DNA of 64,000 bases, taken from NCBI GenBank assembly GCA_963677785.2, contig CAXXDH010000003.1, forward strand, positions 1,674,001 to 1,738,000, given 5' to 3'. Below, in pieces: positions 54,176 through 62,516 of this stretch. The notes beneath the pieces were generated by a model that was given only the letters and a program-made list of their open reading frames with translations, did no database searches and was not told the origin of the DNA. The translations under genes were made by a program, and so were the position numbers. Source of the DNA: G963665495 sp963677785 (lineage in GTDB: Bacteria; Desulfobacterota; Desulfovibrionia; Desulfovibrionales; Desulfovibrionaceae). Within the stretch, counting starts at the first letter, position 1. Every line of letters begins with the position of its first letter.

Positions 54176-54338
54176 GGGGAAAGCTCCGTCTTAGTCGTCC
54201 GTCATACAATGATCAAGCTTAAATCCTTCAGATTCGGGCGGAGATCTCTTGGCAAGACATCCTGTTTTTTTGGGGAGATGTGGAACAAAAGCGCGAATCG
54301 TATGGCCGCGGCCTTGGTCGGATTGAAACAGCCCGAGT

Positions 54339-55901
54339 TCAGCCGCGCCGCAATCCCTGAAACAGCAGCAGGGCTTCGGGGAGTTTGAGCAGGCGTCCGG
54401 CGGCAACGTACGCTGCCCCCCAGAAGGGGATCTGCAGCAGGGCGCAGACGTACGACTGGGTGGTATGGGCCACGTACCAGCTTCCGGTTCCGACTACCAG
54501 GGCCATGAAGGCCCCCGGCAGCACGCCTTTGAGCACATTGGCGTATGCGAGGTGCACGCCGAAGAGTCGTGTTATACGGCGGTGCAGCAAGATCACGTTG
54601 CCCCAGGAAGCCAGAGAGGTTGCCAGGGCTATGCCCGTATGCCCGAGCCAGGGCATCAGCAGCAACGATAACAGCAGAAACAACCCTATGCTTGCCGCGG
54701 CCAGAGTTACCGGCGTACGTGCGTCCTGCCGGGCGTAATACGCGGCTAGCAGCGGCCTGACCAGGGCCAGGGCCGGGAGTCCGAGACTGTAGGCCGCCAG
54801 TGCCTGGGCAGTGGCCGAAATGTCGGCGCTGTCAAAGGCTCCATGGCCGAACAGCACCGCCACCACGGGCGAGGCCAGGGCGATCAATCCCGCTGTTGCG
54901 GGCAACGCCAGAAACAAGGACAAACGCAGGCTGTTTTCCAGAACTTCATTAAAGCGTACGGTCTCCTGCTGTCCGGCCAGAGCCGCCAGGCGCGGGAGCG
55001 CGGCCTGTCCCACCGCCACACCAAAGACCGCCAAAGGAAACTGTACCAGGCGGTCCGCGTAATACAGGCAGGAAATGCTGCCGTGCGCCAGAAACGAGGC
55101 CAGGATGGAGGACAACAGCACGTTGATTTGAAACACGGCCGCACCAAGCACCATGGGCGGCATCTCGCGCGCCAGGCGCCGCACTTGCGGATCGGATACG
55201 CGCATGGAGCCCCGCCAGGCAAAACCCGTCTTCCGGAGAGCGGGCTGCTGCATGGCCCATTGCAGCACTCCGGCGCAGCACATGCCCCAGGCCAGGGTTC
55301 GGGCTGGAGCCAGGCCCCATATCCAGGCGATTCCGGCGGATGTCATAAGCGTCAGATTCAGCACGCAAGGGGCCAGCGCCGGGATCAGAAAACGTTCTTG
55401 CGCATTGAGTACGCCCATGCTCAGGGCCGCGGCCAGGATCGTGAGCGTGTAGGGGAGACATATCCGCACCAGGTCGGTTGTCAGAGAAAACAGCGCTGGG
55501 TCGGACGTAAAGCCCGGCGCGAGCAGCAAGGCCAGGGGGCTGGCGAGCAGCAGGGCCAGAGCCAGCAGAAGTCCTCCTGCCAACAGCAGCCAGAAAAAAG
55601 CCGATCGGGTCATGGCAAAGGCGCGCGCCAGGTTTTCGTCGTCGCGTAGCGCGCAAAAGCGGGTGACGAACGCCATGCTCAAGGAGCCTTCGGCGAACAG
55701 GCGGCGCATCAGATTGGGCAGGCGCAAAGCCACGAAAAGCGCGTCCGCCAGAGGACCGGCGCCGAGCACGTACGCAATGACCAGATCCCGGGCAAACCCC
55801 AGGACTCTGCTGGCCAGGGCCGCAGCGGACAAAACCGCGGCGTTGGCGGCGATTTTCGTGCTGTCGTCCGGTGGGGAGGGGGCTGGAGTCGAGATAAGCA
55901 T
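54339..55901 (-). CDS. murJ: lipid II flippase MurJ
   Basis: Integral membrane protein of 520 residues of the MOP/MVF superfamily, which flips lipid II across the inner membrane for peptidoglycan synthesis. The N-terminal RVLGFARDLVIAYVLGAGPLADALFVALRLPN followed by RRLFAEGSLSMAFVTRF is the MurJ signature, with the essential arginines present. About fourteen hydrophobic segments follow. The start is ATG 55901. The gene precedes the MFS gene and follows holB on the same strand with an 84-bp gap. Confidence 0.93.
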   Translation of the reverse strand: MLISTPAPSPPDDSTKIAANAAVLSAAALASRVLGFARDLVIAYVLGAGPLADALFVALRLPNLMRRLFAEGSLSMAFVTRFCALRDDENLARAFAMTRSAFFWLLLAGGLLLALALLLASPLALLLAPGFTSDPALFSLTTDLVRICLPYTLTILAAALSMGVLNAQERFLIPALAPCVLNLTLMTSAGIAWIWGLAPARTLAWGMCCAGVLQWAMQQPALRKTGFAWRGSMRVSDPQVRRLAREMPPMVLGAAVFQINVLLSSILASFLAHGSISCLYYADRLVQFPLAVFGVAVGQAALPRLAALAGQQETVRFNEVLENSLRLSLFLALPATAGLIALASPVVAVLFGHGAFDSADISATAQALAAYSLGLPALALVRPLLAAYYARQDARTPVTLAAASIGLFLLLSLLLMPWLGHTGIALATSLASWGNVILLHRRITRLFGVHLAYANVLKGVLPGAFMALVVGTGSWYVAHTTQSYVCALLQIPFWGAAYVAAGRLLKLPEALLLFQGLRRG

Positions 55902-55985
55902 GCTCCGACGGTTTAAAGACCTTGTACGACCTGGCCGTGCGAGAAGCTTTAAAAGCCTCCAAATGCAAGTAAATGGAAAAACAGC

Positions 55986-56888
55986 TTACCTCGCGCGTAC
56001 CAGAAGAAACAGTTTGCTGGCGATCCAGTCCATGACCAGAGTCGGATTGGCGCCCGCGTCCAAGGAGTCGTGCGCGGCGGCCAGGCTGAGGTCGACCTCC
56101 CGCAGGCGGGGCAGGTCCAGACGCTGGAAAAAGGAAACCGCCAGGTTGCCCCCCGGGCGTCCGGCCAGCACCGCGGCCAGTTCGGCCTGGCAGCGAACCA
56201 GGATGTGTGCGGCCAGGGCCTTGTTGAGCGCACCTTTGGACAACGTTCGCTGCATCCAACCGCGTCCGGTGCCCAGAAAATCAAGCAGGGCGTTGACCCA
56301 TTCTTCCACGGTCCGGGCGGTTTCGGCATCGCCTCCGGCAAAGGAGTTGTCCTGATTCCACGCGAGCGTCATGACCCAGCTGCGGGAAACCAGCGTGGGC
56401 AGCAGGCGCTCGCGTTGCGGCGCGGTCAGTACGAAGCGCGTCCAGGGTGTGGGCTCTTCCAGGGATTTGAGCAGCCCGTTGGCCGATTCAATGGTCAGGT
56501 TTTGGGCCTCCGTAAGCAAAATGATCCGGAATCGTGCGCTGCGCGGCGGTTCGCCCAGCTGCGGGCGCAGGGCGCGGACCTGGTCGATCTTGATGCTCTC
56601 CCGTGCGCCCAGAAAGAGAATCAGGTCTCTGTGCGCGTTCATCAGAAACTGCTGGCAGCTGGCGCAGTTGCAGCAGGGCGGCGCCGCATCCGGGCAGTTC
56701 AATGCCGCCCCCCAAAAGAGCGCCATGTGCGTCCGGGCGCTTTCGGAGCCCCCCTCCAGGAGCAGCACCTGGGGCGGGTCGGCGGTCATGGATTCCAGCA
56801 ACGACCGTACTCTGGGCTGCCTTGCGCAGTCCTTGACGACCGCCTCCGGGTCATAAGCGACACTCAGATCTTCTTCTGTTTTTGCCAT
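55986..56888 (-). CDS. holB: DNA polymerase III delta-prime subunit
   Basis: Clamp-loader subunit of 300 residues. Four zinc-binding cysteines appear in CPDAAPPCCNCASCQQF near residue 70. KIDQVRALRPQL and ILLTEAQNLTIESANGLLKSLEEP are the conserved core, followed by TLVSRSWVM where active loader ATPases have SRC. The P-loop is degenerate (LLEGGSESARTH, no Lys), as expected for delta-prime, which does not hydrolyse ATP. I chose ATG 56888, which begins a normal N-terminus; an upstream ATG at 56963 lies in AT-rich sequence. It diverges from eutB. Confidence 0.85.
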   Translation of the reverse strand: MAKTEEDLSVAYDPEAVVKDCARQPRVRSLLESMTADPPQVLLLEGGSESARTHMALFWGAALNCPDAAPPCCNCASCQQFLMNAHRDLILFLGARESIKIDQVRALRPQLGEPPRSARFRIILLTEAQNLTIESANGLLKSLEEPTPWTRFVLTAPQRERLLPTLVSRSWVMTLAWNQDNSFAGGDAETARTVEEWVNALLDFLGTGRGWMQRTLSKGALNKALAAHILVRCQAELAAVLAGRPGGNLAVSFFQRLDLPRLREVDLSLAAAHDSLDAGANPTLVMDWIASKLFLLVRAR

Positions 56889-56952
56889 GCGCGTACGATA
56901 GACGGAGCCGCAATGGAGTGCAATGGCAATCCTGTTTAAAACGATTTTTTTA

Positions 56953-56976
56953 AAAATAGACAAATTTGTCTATTTT
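56953..56976. promoter_or_regulatory. 24-bp perfect palindrome, candidate operator
   Basis: The half-site AAAATAGACAAA is followed directly by its exact reverse complement. It lies 65 bp upstream of holB and 340 bp upstream of eutB. A 24-bp perfect palindrome in AT-rich DNA between divergent genes is typical of a dimeric repressor or activator site. The cognate protein is unknown. Confidence 0.55.
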
Positions 56977-57263
56977 CAATTCAAAGTAGGAAGCGGACTT
57001 TTTAGACGTTATTTATTCTATCTAACTGAAAATATAATTTTTATTTTTTTTTTTGGAGGGTTTGCTTCATTAAAAAAATGATACATTTGAAATATAGAAA
57101 TTTCACCTTATAAAAAAAGAAACGGATCTGATTGTTGGAATATATTGCTGAAATATGTTTTTCAATCAAATAATTCAATAGAATGATGTTCCCGCAGATC
57201 GCCCTCTATCTTCCTGATCTGTATTTTAGTAGATAACAGGCAAGAAACCGTAAAAAGAAACAC

Positions 57264-57295
57264 CGGACACCGGAGAGAGAGCGCTCCGGTGTCCG
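57264..57295 (+). promoter_or_regulatory. 12-bp perfect hairpin in the eutB leader
   Basis: CGGACACCGGAG (57264-57275) pairs perfectly with CTCCGGTGTCCG (57284-57295) around an 8-nt loop AGAGAGCG. It ends 20 bases before ATG 57316. On the plus strand A residues, not T, follow, so it is not a plus-strand terminator. A leader-RNA control element is possible; loop and context do not prove an ANTAR-type site. Confidence 0.5.
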
Positions 57296-57315
57296 AAAAC
57301 GCCAGGAAACCTACG

Positions 57316-58671
57316 ATGAAAACCAGAAGAACCTTGCGCGAATTGATGGCCAAGGCGACCCCTCTGCGGTCGGGGGACGTCCTTGCAGGTGTGGCCGCCG
57401 TGAATGAGGAAGAACGGGTCAAGGCGCAAATAGAGCTGGCGGACGTGCCGCTCAAGCATTTTATCGAGGAGTGCGTCATCCCTTATGAAGAAGATGAGGT
57501 GACCCGGCTGATCATCGATACGCACGACAATAAAGCCTTTGAGCCCGTCAGCGGCTTTACGGTCGGCCAGTTCCGGGACTGGCTGCTGACGGATACCGTT
57601 TCCACCGATGTCCTGACCAGCCTGGCGCCGGGCGTGACTCCCGAGATGGCGGCCGCAGTGTCCAAGCTGATGCGTACGCAGGATCTTATCCTGGTGGGGG
57701 CCAAGTGCAACGTCACGACCCGTTTTCGCAATACCATCGGGCTTCCGGGAGGTTTTTCCGTCCGGCTACAGCCCAACCATCCGACGGATGATATCAAAGG
57801 CATCGCGGCCTCGACCCTGGACGGCCTCTGCTACGGCTGCGGCGACGCGGTCATCGGCGTCAACCCGGCCACGGACAATCTGGAAAACATCTGCCGCCTG
57901 CTGGATATGCTGGGATCCCTGGTCGAGCGCTACGCCATCCCGACCCAGACCTGTATTTTGACGCACATCACCACCACCATGGAAGCCATTGAGCAGGGCG
58001 CGCCCGTGGATCTGTGCTTTCAGTCCATTGCCGGAACCGAAAAGGCCAATGCCAGCTTCGGCGTCACCCTCAAGCTTCTGGAGGAGGCGCATGAAGCCAC
58101 TTTGTCCTTACAGCGGGGCACCGTGGGCGACAATGTCATGTATTTCGAAACAGGGCAGGGCAGCGCGCTTTCGGCCAACGCCCACCACGGAGTGGACCAG
58201 CAGACCCTGGAGGCACGGGCGTACGCCGTTGCCAGACGGTTCCGTCCGTTGCTGGTGAATACCGTTGTCGGATTCATCGGACCGGAATATTTATACAACG
58301 GCAAACAGATTCAGCGCGCCGGGCTGGAAGACCACTTCTGCGGCAAACTCATGGGCCTGCCCATGGGCGTGGACATTTGCTATACCAACCACGCCGAGGC
58401 GGACCAGGACGACATGGACGTGTTGCTGACCCTGCTGGGCGCGGCGGGGTGCAACTTCATCATGGGCGTGCCCGGGGCAGACGACATCATGCTGAACTAC
58501 CAGTCCACGTCGTTTCATGACGCCGCGTACCTGCGCAAGCTGCTGGGCAAGAAGCCGGCGCCCGAGTTCGAGGCCTGGCTCGAGAATCTGGGCATACACG
58601 ATATGCAGGGCGTACTGCAGCCGATTCAACAGACAAACCGGCTGCTGGCCATTTCCGAACAGTTCGCCTGA
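57316..58671 (+). CDS. eutB: ethanolamine ammonia-lyase large subunit
   Basis: Catalytic subunit of 451 residues of the adenosylcobalamin-dependent enzyme that splits ethanolamine into acetaldehyde and ammonia. Conserved stretches include VGAKCNVTTRFRNTIGLPG, RLQPNHPTDDIKGI, DAVIGVNPATDNLENI, DLCFQSIAGTEKANASFGV and YFETGQGSALSANAHHGVDQ, giving the TIM-barrel substrate site (Arg, Glu, Asp). Length matches EutB. ATG 57316 has AGGAAA before it; ATG 57289 is inside the leader hairpin. eutC follows after 22 bp. No microcompartment shell or reactivase gene is in the window. Confidence 0.97.
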   Translation: MKTRRTLRELMAKATPLRSGDVLAGVAAVNEEERVKAQIELADVPLKHFIEECVIPYEEDEVTRLIIDTHDNKAFEPVSGFTVGQFRDWLLTDTVSTDVLTSLAPGVTPEMAAAVSKLMRTQDLILVGAKCNVTTRFRNTIGLPGGFSVRLQPNHPTDDIKGIAASTLDGLCYGCGDAVIGVNPATDNLENICRLLDMLGSLVERYAIPTQTCILTHITTTMEAIEQGAPVDLCFQSIAGTEKANASFGVTLKLLEEAHEATLSLQRGTVGDNVMYFETGQGSALSANAHHGVDQQTLEARAYAVARRFRPLLVNTVVGFIGPEYLYNGKQIQRAGLEDHFCGKLMGLPMGVDICYTNHAEADQDDMDVLLTLLGAAGCNFIMGVPGADDIMLNYQSTSFHDAAYLRKLLGKKPAPEFEAWLENLGIHDMQGVLQPIQQTNRLLAISEQFA

Positions 58672-58693
58672 TCAAGGCCACAGGAGTTTTCCC

Positions 58694-59506
58694 ATGCATC
58701 AGACCCATACCGATATGCAGTCTGAAATCGTTACCACCGATCCCTGGCAGGAATTGAAGCAGTTTACCGACGCGCGCATCAGCCTCGGACGTTGCGGCTC
58801 CAGCCTGCCCCTGGGCGAAAGTCTGGCTTTCAAGCTGGCGCACGCGCAGGCCCGGGACGCCGTGCTGAGTCCGTTCAAAATCGACTGGCTGGAAGAAGAA
58901 CTGGCCAAAACCGGCCTGCCCTGCCTGCGCCTGAAAAGCGCGGTGGCGGACAGAAGCGAATACCTGACCCGCCCGGACAAGGGACGGCTGCTCAGCCAGG
59001 ACTCCATCAAGTTGCTGGAGGCGCAGCCCGCGGGCTACGACGTCTGCCTGGTGGTCAGCGACGGTTTGTCGTCCCGGGCCATCCATGAAAACGCGCCCGA
59101 ATTCGTCTCCTTGTTCGTCAAGGTAATGCAGCAGACCAAACTGAAACTGGCGCCCCTGTGCCTGGTGGAAAACGGACGGGTGGCCATTGCCGACGAAATC
59201 GCCTCCCGGCTGCAGGCCGGATTGTCCGCCATTCTCATAGGCGAGCGGCCGGGCCTCAGTTCGCCCAATTCACTCGGCATTTATATGACCTACGCGCCCA
59301 AGCCGGGTTCCACGGACGAGGCCCGCAATTGCATTTCCAATGTCCGCCAGGGCGGCATGAGCATCCGCGCCGGAGTGCAGAAGCTGGCCTACCTGGTGGA
59401 AACCGCCTTTGAACTCCGGACTTCCGGGGTCATGCTCAAGGACAAAATGGCCTCCGGATATCTGCCCTTCGGCCAAAGCTGGGAGGCCATCGAACAGGGC
59501 GGATAA
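58694..59506 (+). CDS. eutC: ethanolamine ammonia-lyase small subunit
   Basis: Small subunit of 270 residues that binds the base of adenosylcobalamin together with EutB. Typical stretches are DARISLGRCGSSLPLGESLAF near residue 27, VVSDGLSSRAIHENAPEF near 120, IGERPGLSSPNSLGIYMTY near 190 and EARNCISNVRQGGMSIR near 215. AGGAG at 58682-58686 sets the start. A terminator-like hairpin follows. A decayed partial copy of its 3' end lies at 62047-62153. Confidence 0.96.
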   Translation: MHQTHTDMQSEIVTTDPWQELKQFTDARISLGRCGSSLPLGESLAFKLAHAQARDAVLSPFKIDWLEEELAKTGLPCLRLKSAVADRSEYLTRPDKGRLLSQDSIKLLEAQPAGYDVCLVVSDGLSSRAIHENAPEFVSLFVKVMQQTKLKLAPLCLVENGRVAIADEIASRLQAGLSAILIGERPGLSSPNSLGIYMTYAPKPGSTDEARNCISNVRQGGMSIRAGVQKLAYLVETAFELRTSGVMLKDKMASGYLPFGQSWEAIEQGG

Positions 59507-59546
59507 GTCGTAAGGACGTTTCACAAGCTTTACTTTTCACACGGCG

Positions 59547-59590
59547 AGCGGTTAGAACTTTGAGGCGTACCTCAGGTTCTGACCGCTTTT
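59547..59590 (+). terminator. long hairpin after eutC
   Basis: AGCGGTTAGAAC (59547-59558) pairs with GTTCTGACCGCT (59576-59587) with one wobble, and an inner TGAGG-CGTA-CCTCA extends the stem. TTT follows. It is probably the eutBC terminator despite the short T-run. Confidence 0.6.
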
Positions 59591-59644
59591 GGTCATCTGG
59601 CTCTTTTCTTCATGTTTTCGATAAAATAAGGAGCGAATGCCGTC

Positions 59645-60757
59645 ATGCCCCGTAAAATAAAGTCTGCGGAACAGCTGCCCCTTATGCCCGGCCTGTCAGC
59701 TTCTTCCCCTGAAAAGTGCGCCCCCGGTACGGATGATTCCGGAGAATCTTGCGTGAACCCGTCTGTGCCTTCGCCGGAAATCTGGAAACAGCTGTACGAG
59801 CTGGCCAAAGAGATAAAACTATTGGCTCCATGGAACTGGATTTCCGAAGATGAATTGTTCGCCCTGGTTGATCCGGGCAGTGGCGAACGTTGTTATTGTT
59901 CCATTTTGGGAGAACTCGGCCGGTATTTCGCCATCACCCTGTATTTGGGCGACCAGGGACTGAGCAGTTTTCTGGATATTCAGGAGCAACTCCATGACCC
60001 CTTTGAGTTGTACGTCAACCAGAAATGTCTGGCCCTGAGCTTCGAAGACAGGGAGGCCATATCTCCAAAAGAACGGAAGTTGTTTAAAACGCTCGGCCTT
60101 ACATTTCGTGGCAGGAAGCAATATCCGTCGTTCCGGTTCCATGAGCCAGGCTTTGAACCCTGTGTTCTGGATGCGGAACAGGCGGGGCTTTTGCTGCTTC
60201 TGCTTCCCCGGATAATCGCTGTTGCGCTCGAAGCTAAGGAACATTCAGACTTTTTTCTGAACGAAGAGGGTAATATACGCTGCTACACGCCGGTTGGCGA
60301 AGGCGATGGATGGCGCTGGGAAGAGGCCTGGGTGGAAGTGGTTGAACCGGACGTTCAAATACTTGTTCCGCAGCTGGACGAGTTGGAATTACGCCGTTTC
60401 GTCAAGGAATTCGGCAGGGGGGAGAGCGTCATCGAACTGGATTACTTTTATTTTCCCGCCAGCCTCCGGGATGCGCACAAACCCTATTATCCGCGGGCCA
60501 TAATGATTGCGGATATTCGGGGGCCCATCCTGACCCTTGAATTGATTGAAAGCGGAGAGATTGCTGAAAATCTGTTGCGCCAATTTGCCCAGGTGGTTAC
60601 GCGTCTCGGAGAAATTCCCCGGACGATACATGTGTTGCGCCAGGATCTGGCTGCCATTTTCAATGCTTACGCCGGGTCCTTTGGGTATACAGTGAAAATA
60701 GTGGAGGAGCTGCCCGCGCTGGACCAAGCCAGACAGCATATGGCGGAGACGTTATAA
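59645..60757 (+). CDS. unknown acidic protein in accessory segment after eutC
   Basis: I do not recognise this 370-residue protein. It is acidic, soluble and has no signal peptide. Residues 1-45 are disordered-looking (Ser/Pro-rich). The body has alternating beta and helix stretches such as LGRYFAITLYLGDQGLSSFLDIQEQL and LGLTFRGRKQYPSFRFHEPG. The C-terminal third (AIMIADIRGPILTLELIESG through EIPRTIHVLRQDLAAIFNAYA) looks like one compact domain. It is followed after 22 bp by the SEC-C gene and may be co-transcribed with it. The two genes lie between eutC and a decayed copy of the eutC 3' end. Confidence 0.75.
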   Translation: MPRKIKSAEQLPLMPGLSASSPEKCAPGTDDSGESCVNPSVPSPEIWKQLYELAKEIKLLAPWNWISEDELFALVDPGSGERCYCSILGELGRYFAITLYLGDQGLSSFLDIQEQLHDPFELYVNQKCLALSFEDREAISPKERKLFKTLGLTFRGRKQYPSFRFHEPGFEPCVLDAEQAGLLLLLLPRIIAVALEAKEHSDFFLNEEGNIRCYTPVGEGDGWRWEEAWVEVVEPDVQILVPQLDELELRRFVKEFGRGESVIELDYFYFPASLRDAHKPYYPRAIMIADIRGPILTLELIESGEIAENLLRQFAQVVTRLGEIPRTIHVLRQDLAAIFNAYAGSFGYTVKIVEELPALDQARQHMAETL

Positions 60758-60779
60758 ACGTTTTGCCGGGAGAACGGCC

Positions 60780-62033
60780 ATGAAAATAGGACGCAACGCT
60801 CCGTGTCCGTGCGGCAGCTGAAAGAAATACAAAAAATGCTGCCTGGCGAAAGAGCAGAGCAAAGCGGCGGCGCTCGGCCGGATACGCGGGACTCATGAAA
60901 AACTGATGCTTGAACTGCTGGGATTCGCCGATGCCGCTCTTGGAAAGGGCGGGCATCTCACGGCGTACGACGAGTTCCTGTTAGGCGATCTTTTTTTGGA
61001 TGAACAAGCGCGGGAACGGTTTTTGTTGCCGGTTTTTCTGCATTGGCTCTGTTTCACCTGGATACCCGGTGCTGCAACCCTGGAAGCTCTGGAGGTAAAC
61101 ACTTCCTTGTCCCCGAGCATGACCCTTGCCGAGAGTTATTTCCAGGAAAATGGGGATAGACTCAAGAAGCCTGAGCGGGACTGTCTCCAGGCTGTCGGCA
61201 GAGCGCCGTTGTCTTTTTATGAGATTACGGGGGTGATGCCCGGCAAAGGATTGCGCTGTGAGGACCTGCTGACCGGAAGGCGGTTGCAGATTATGGAAAT
61301 GCGCAAGGATTTGGACATGCTGCCGGGTGAGATCCTTTTTATGTCCGCCATTTCCCTTGAAGGAGTTGATATTGCGGTCAGCAGCAGCCCCTTGATTTTT
61401 CCAGCCTCCAGCAGATCCGAGATTCTTGAGTTGCGCGCGGAACTGGAGGATGATGGCGGAGTAGTCACCCGTGACACGCTGGCGGCGCATGACGAGGATG
61501 TCCGCGACTTGTTCCTGGCCCTGCTGGCGGAAGAACTCGGCCTGAATGAGTCAGGCCCGGATGCGTTCGGCGAGGATTGGGCGTTGACGGAGGACGGTCT
61601 GCTCTTTGAACCGCGTACGCTGCATTACTTCATCACGGATCCCGCGGAGGCCTTTGAGGCTTTGTGTTCCCTCTGCGCGGTTGCAAGGGAGGCATTGCTC
61701 GAAGAGGCCGAATTCGACGCCCAGGGCAAACTCAGCCTGGTCGAGTTTTCCTGGGATGCGGAGGAAGCGGACGATTGCGCGGATGCCTCAGGGGACGACG
61801 ACACAGACGACTTCCCGGAGGTTCCTGTCTACGGCTTTATCCGAATCGAAGCCGACACCATGACCATAGATCTGGATTGCGAGGCACGGGAGGAGGACAT
61901 TCGGAAGCTGATAGCCGACACCCTGGGCGACAAGGCGCGGTATGAGAGGACCGAGATCCAGATTCTTGAATACGATGACGACAATGATTACGATGCTGAT
62001 TTTGACGAAGACGTGGATGTCGTAAAATTTTGA
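60780..62033 (+). CDS. SEC-C motif protein interrupted by in-frame TGA at codon 14
   Basis: Translation from ATG 60780, after a good GGGAG ribosome site, gives MKIGRNAPCPCGS, then TGA (60819-60821), then KKYKKCCLAKEQ. This is a SEC-C zinc motif (CPCGSGKKYKKCC) in which the second Gly codon is replaced by TGA. The same frame is then open for over 400 codons. The first ATG after the stop is 60906, giving 375 residues. The C-terminal part is very acidic (YDDDNDYDADFDEDVD). A GGA-to-TGA nonsense mutation is the simplest reading; readthrough or selenocysteine insertion would need proof. The long intact frame argues that loss, if real, is recent. Confidence 0.7.
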
Positions 62034-62046
62034 ATTTTTACTCTAC

Positions 62047-62153
62047 GTGTCCGCCAGGGCGGCATGAGCATCCGCGCCGGAGTGCGGAAGCTGGCCGCCG
62101 GATATCTGCCCTTCGGCCAAAGCTGGTAAGCCATCGAACAGGGCGGATAAGTC
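62047..62153 (+). pseudogene. decayed duplicate of the eutC 3' end
   Basis: 62047-62095 matches eutC 59341-59389 with one mismatch. The match then jumps to 59453 and continues to the eutC stop and just beyond. The jump removes exactly 63 bp between two GGCC tetranucleotides in eutC, an in-frame slippage-type deletion. A G-to-T change also creates an early TAA. The fragment cannot encode a functional protein. It starts abruptly 13 bp after the SEC-C gene stop. Confidence 0.88.
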
Positions 62154-62189
62154 TGGTAACCCTCAGTTCTTAACTCGTCAGCCTCAAAG

Positions 62190-62460
62190 GTTTAAACCCC
62201 CGGCTTCAGCCGGGTAGCTTTCAGCTAGCGGTTGCTTTTCAACTCTTTTTGAAATGGCAATATCGAAGCAATACTACGGGCAGAGCAAGGTATGATAGTT
62301 ATCATATTGAATTTATATATAAATACCTGCTGCATCATTTTGAACGTGATCCTACTGATGGTTTCGACATCGAAAAATTACCGGCTGCGCAGCCTGCCGG
62401 TTTGAGCTGGACTTTCAGTCCGCTGCCCCAAACCCACCAGCTTCTAGCTGGTGGTTGTTT
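62190..62460 (+). mobile_element. miniature IS200/IS605-like remnant
   Basis: The left side carries CCCGGC-TTCA-GCCGGG (62199-62214) and TAGC-TTTCA-GCTA hairpins. The right side carries GGACT-TTC-AGTCC (62409-62421) and CCACCAGC-TTCTA-GCTGGTGG (62434-62454), the style of hairpin ends used by IS200/IS605 elements. Between them a short frame from TTG 62249 reads KWQYRSN...YDSYHIEFIYKYLLHHF. This resembles the first ~35 residues of the TnpA Y1 transposase, after which the frame is lost. No HUH motif, tnpB or complete gene remains, so the element is non-autonomous. Assignment rests on hairpin style and the short peptide. Confidence 0.5.
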
Positions 62461-62471
62461 AGTTTTTTGCC

Positions 62472-62516
62472 GCCGGCCGGATCTGTATTTCACAGATCCG
62501 GCCGGCTGTTTTTTTT
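62472..62516 (+). terminator. strong intrinsic terminator
   Basis: GCCGGCCGGATCTGT (62472-62486) and ACAGATCCGGCCGGC (62492-62506) pair perfectly over 15 bp with a 5-nt loop. G and then eight or nine T residues follow. It closes the accessory segment after eutBC. Confidence 0.9.

Larger units (their letters stand above)
56889..57315. other. divergent AT-rich intergenic region between holB and eutB
   Basis: About 430 bp, strikingly AT-rich between 56940 and 57180, with no gene. It contains the perfect palindrome at 56953-56976 and the hairpin at 57264-57295. I could not pick a confident -35/-10 pair. Confidence 0.6.

Noticed and set aside
54949..56259. 436-codon minus-strand open frame spanning murJ and holB in another frame
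   Set aside because: Both real genes are readable in their own frames with family signatures; this frame crosses their boundary.
57264..57295. Hairpin before eutB as a minus-strand terminator
   Set aside because: The T-rich flank is on the minus strand, but no minus-strand gene ends there; the nearest plus-strand gene starts 20 bases later.
60819..60870. Selenocysteine insertion element after the in-frame TGA
   Set aside because: Only a 4-bp CTGC/GCAG stem lies about 17 nt downstream; loop and spacing do not convincingly match a bacterial SECIS, so I do not call a selenoprotein.
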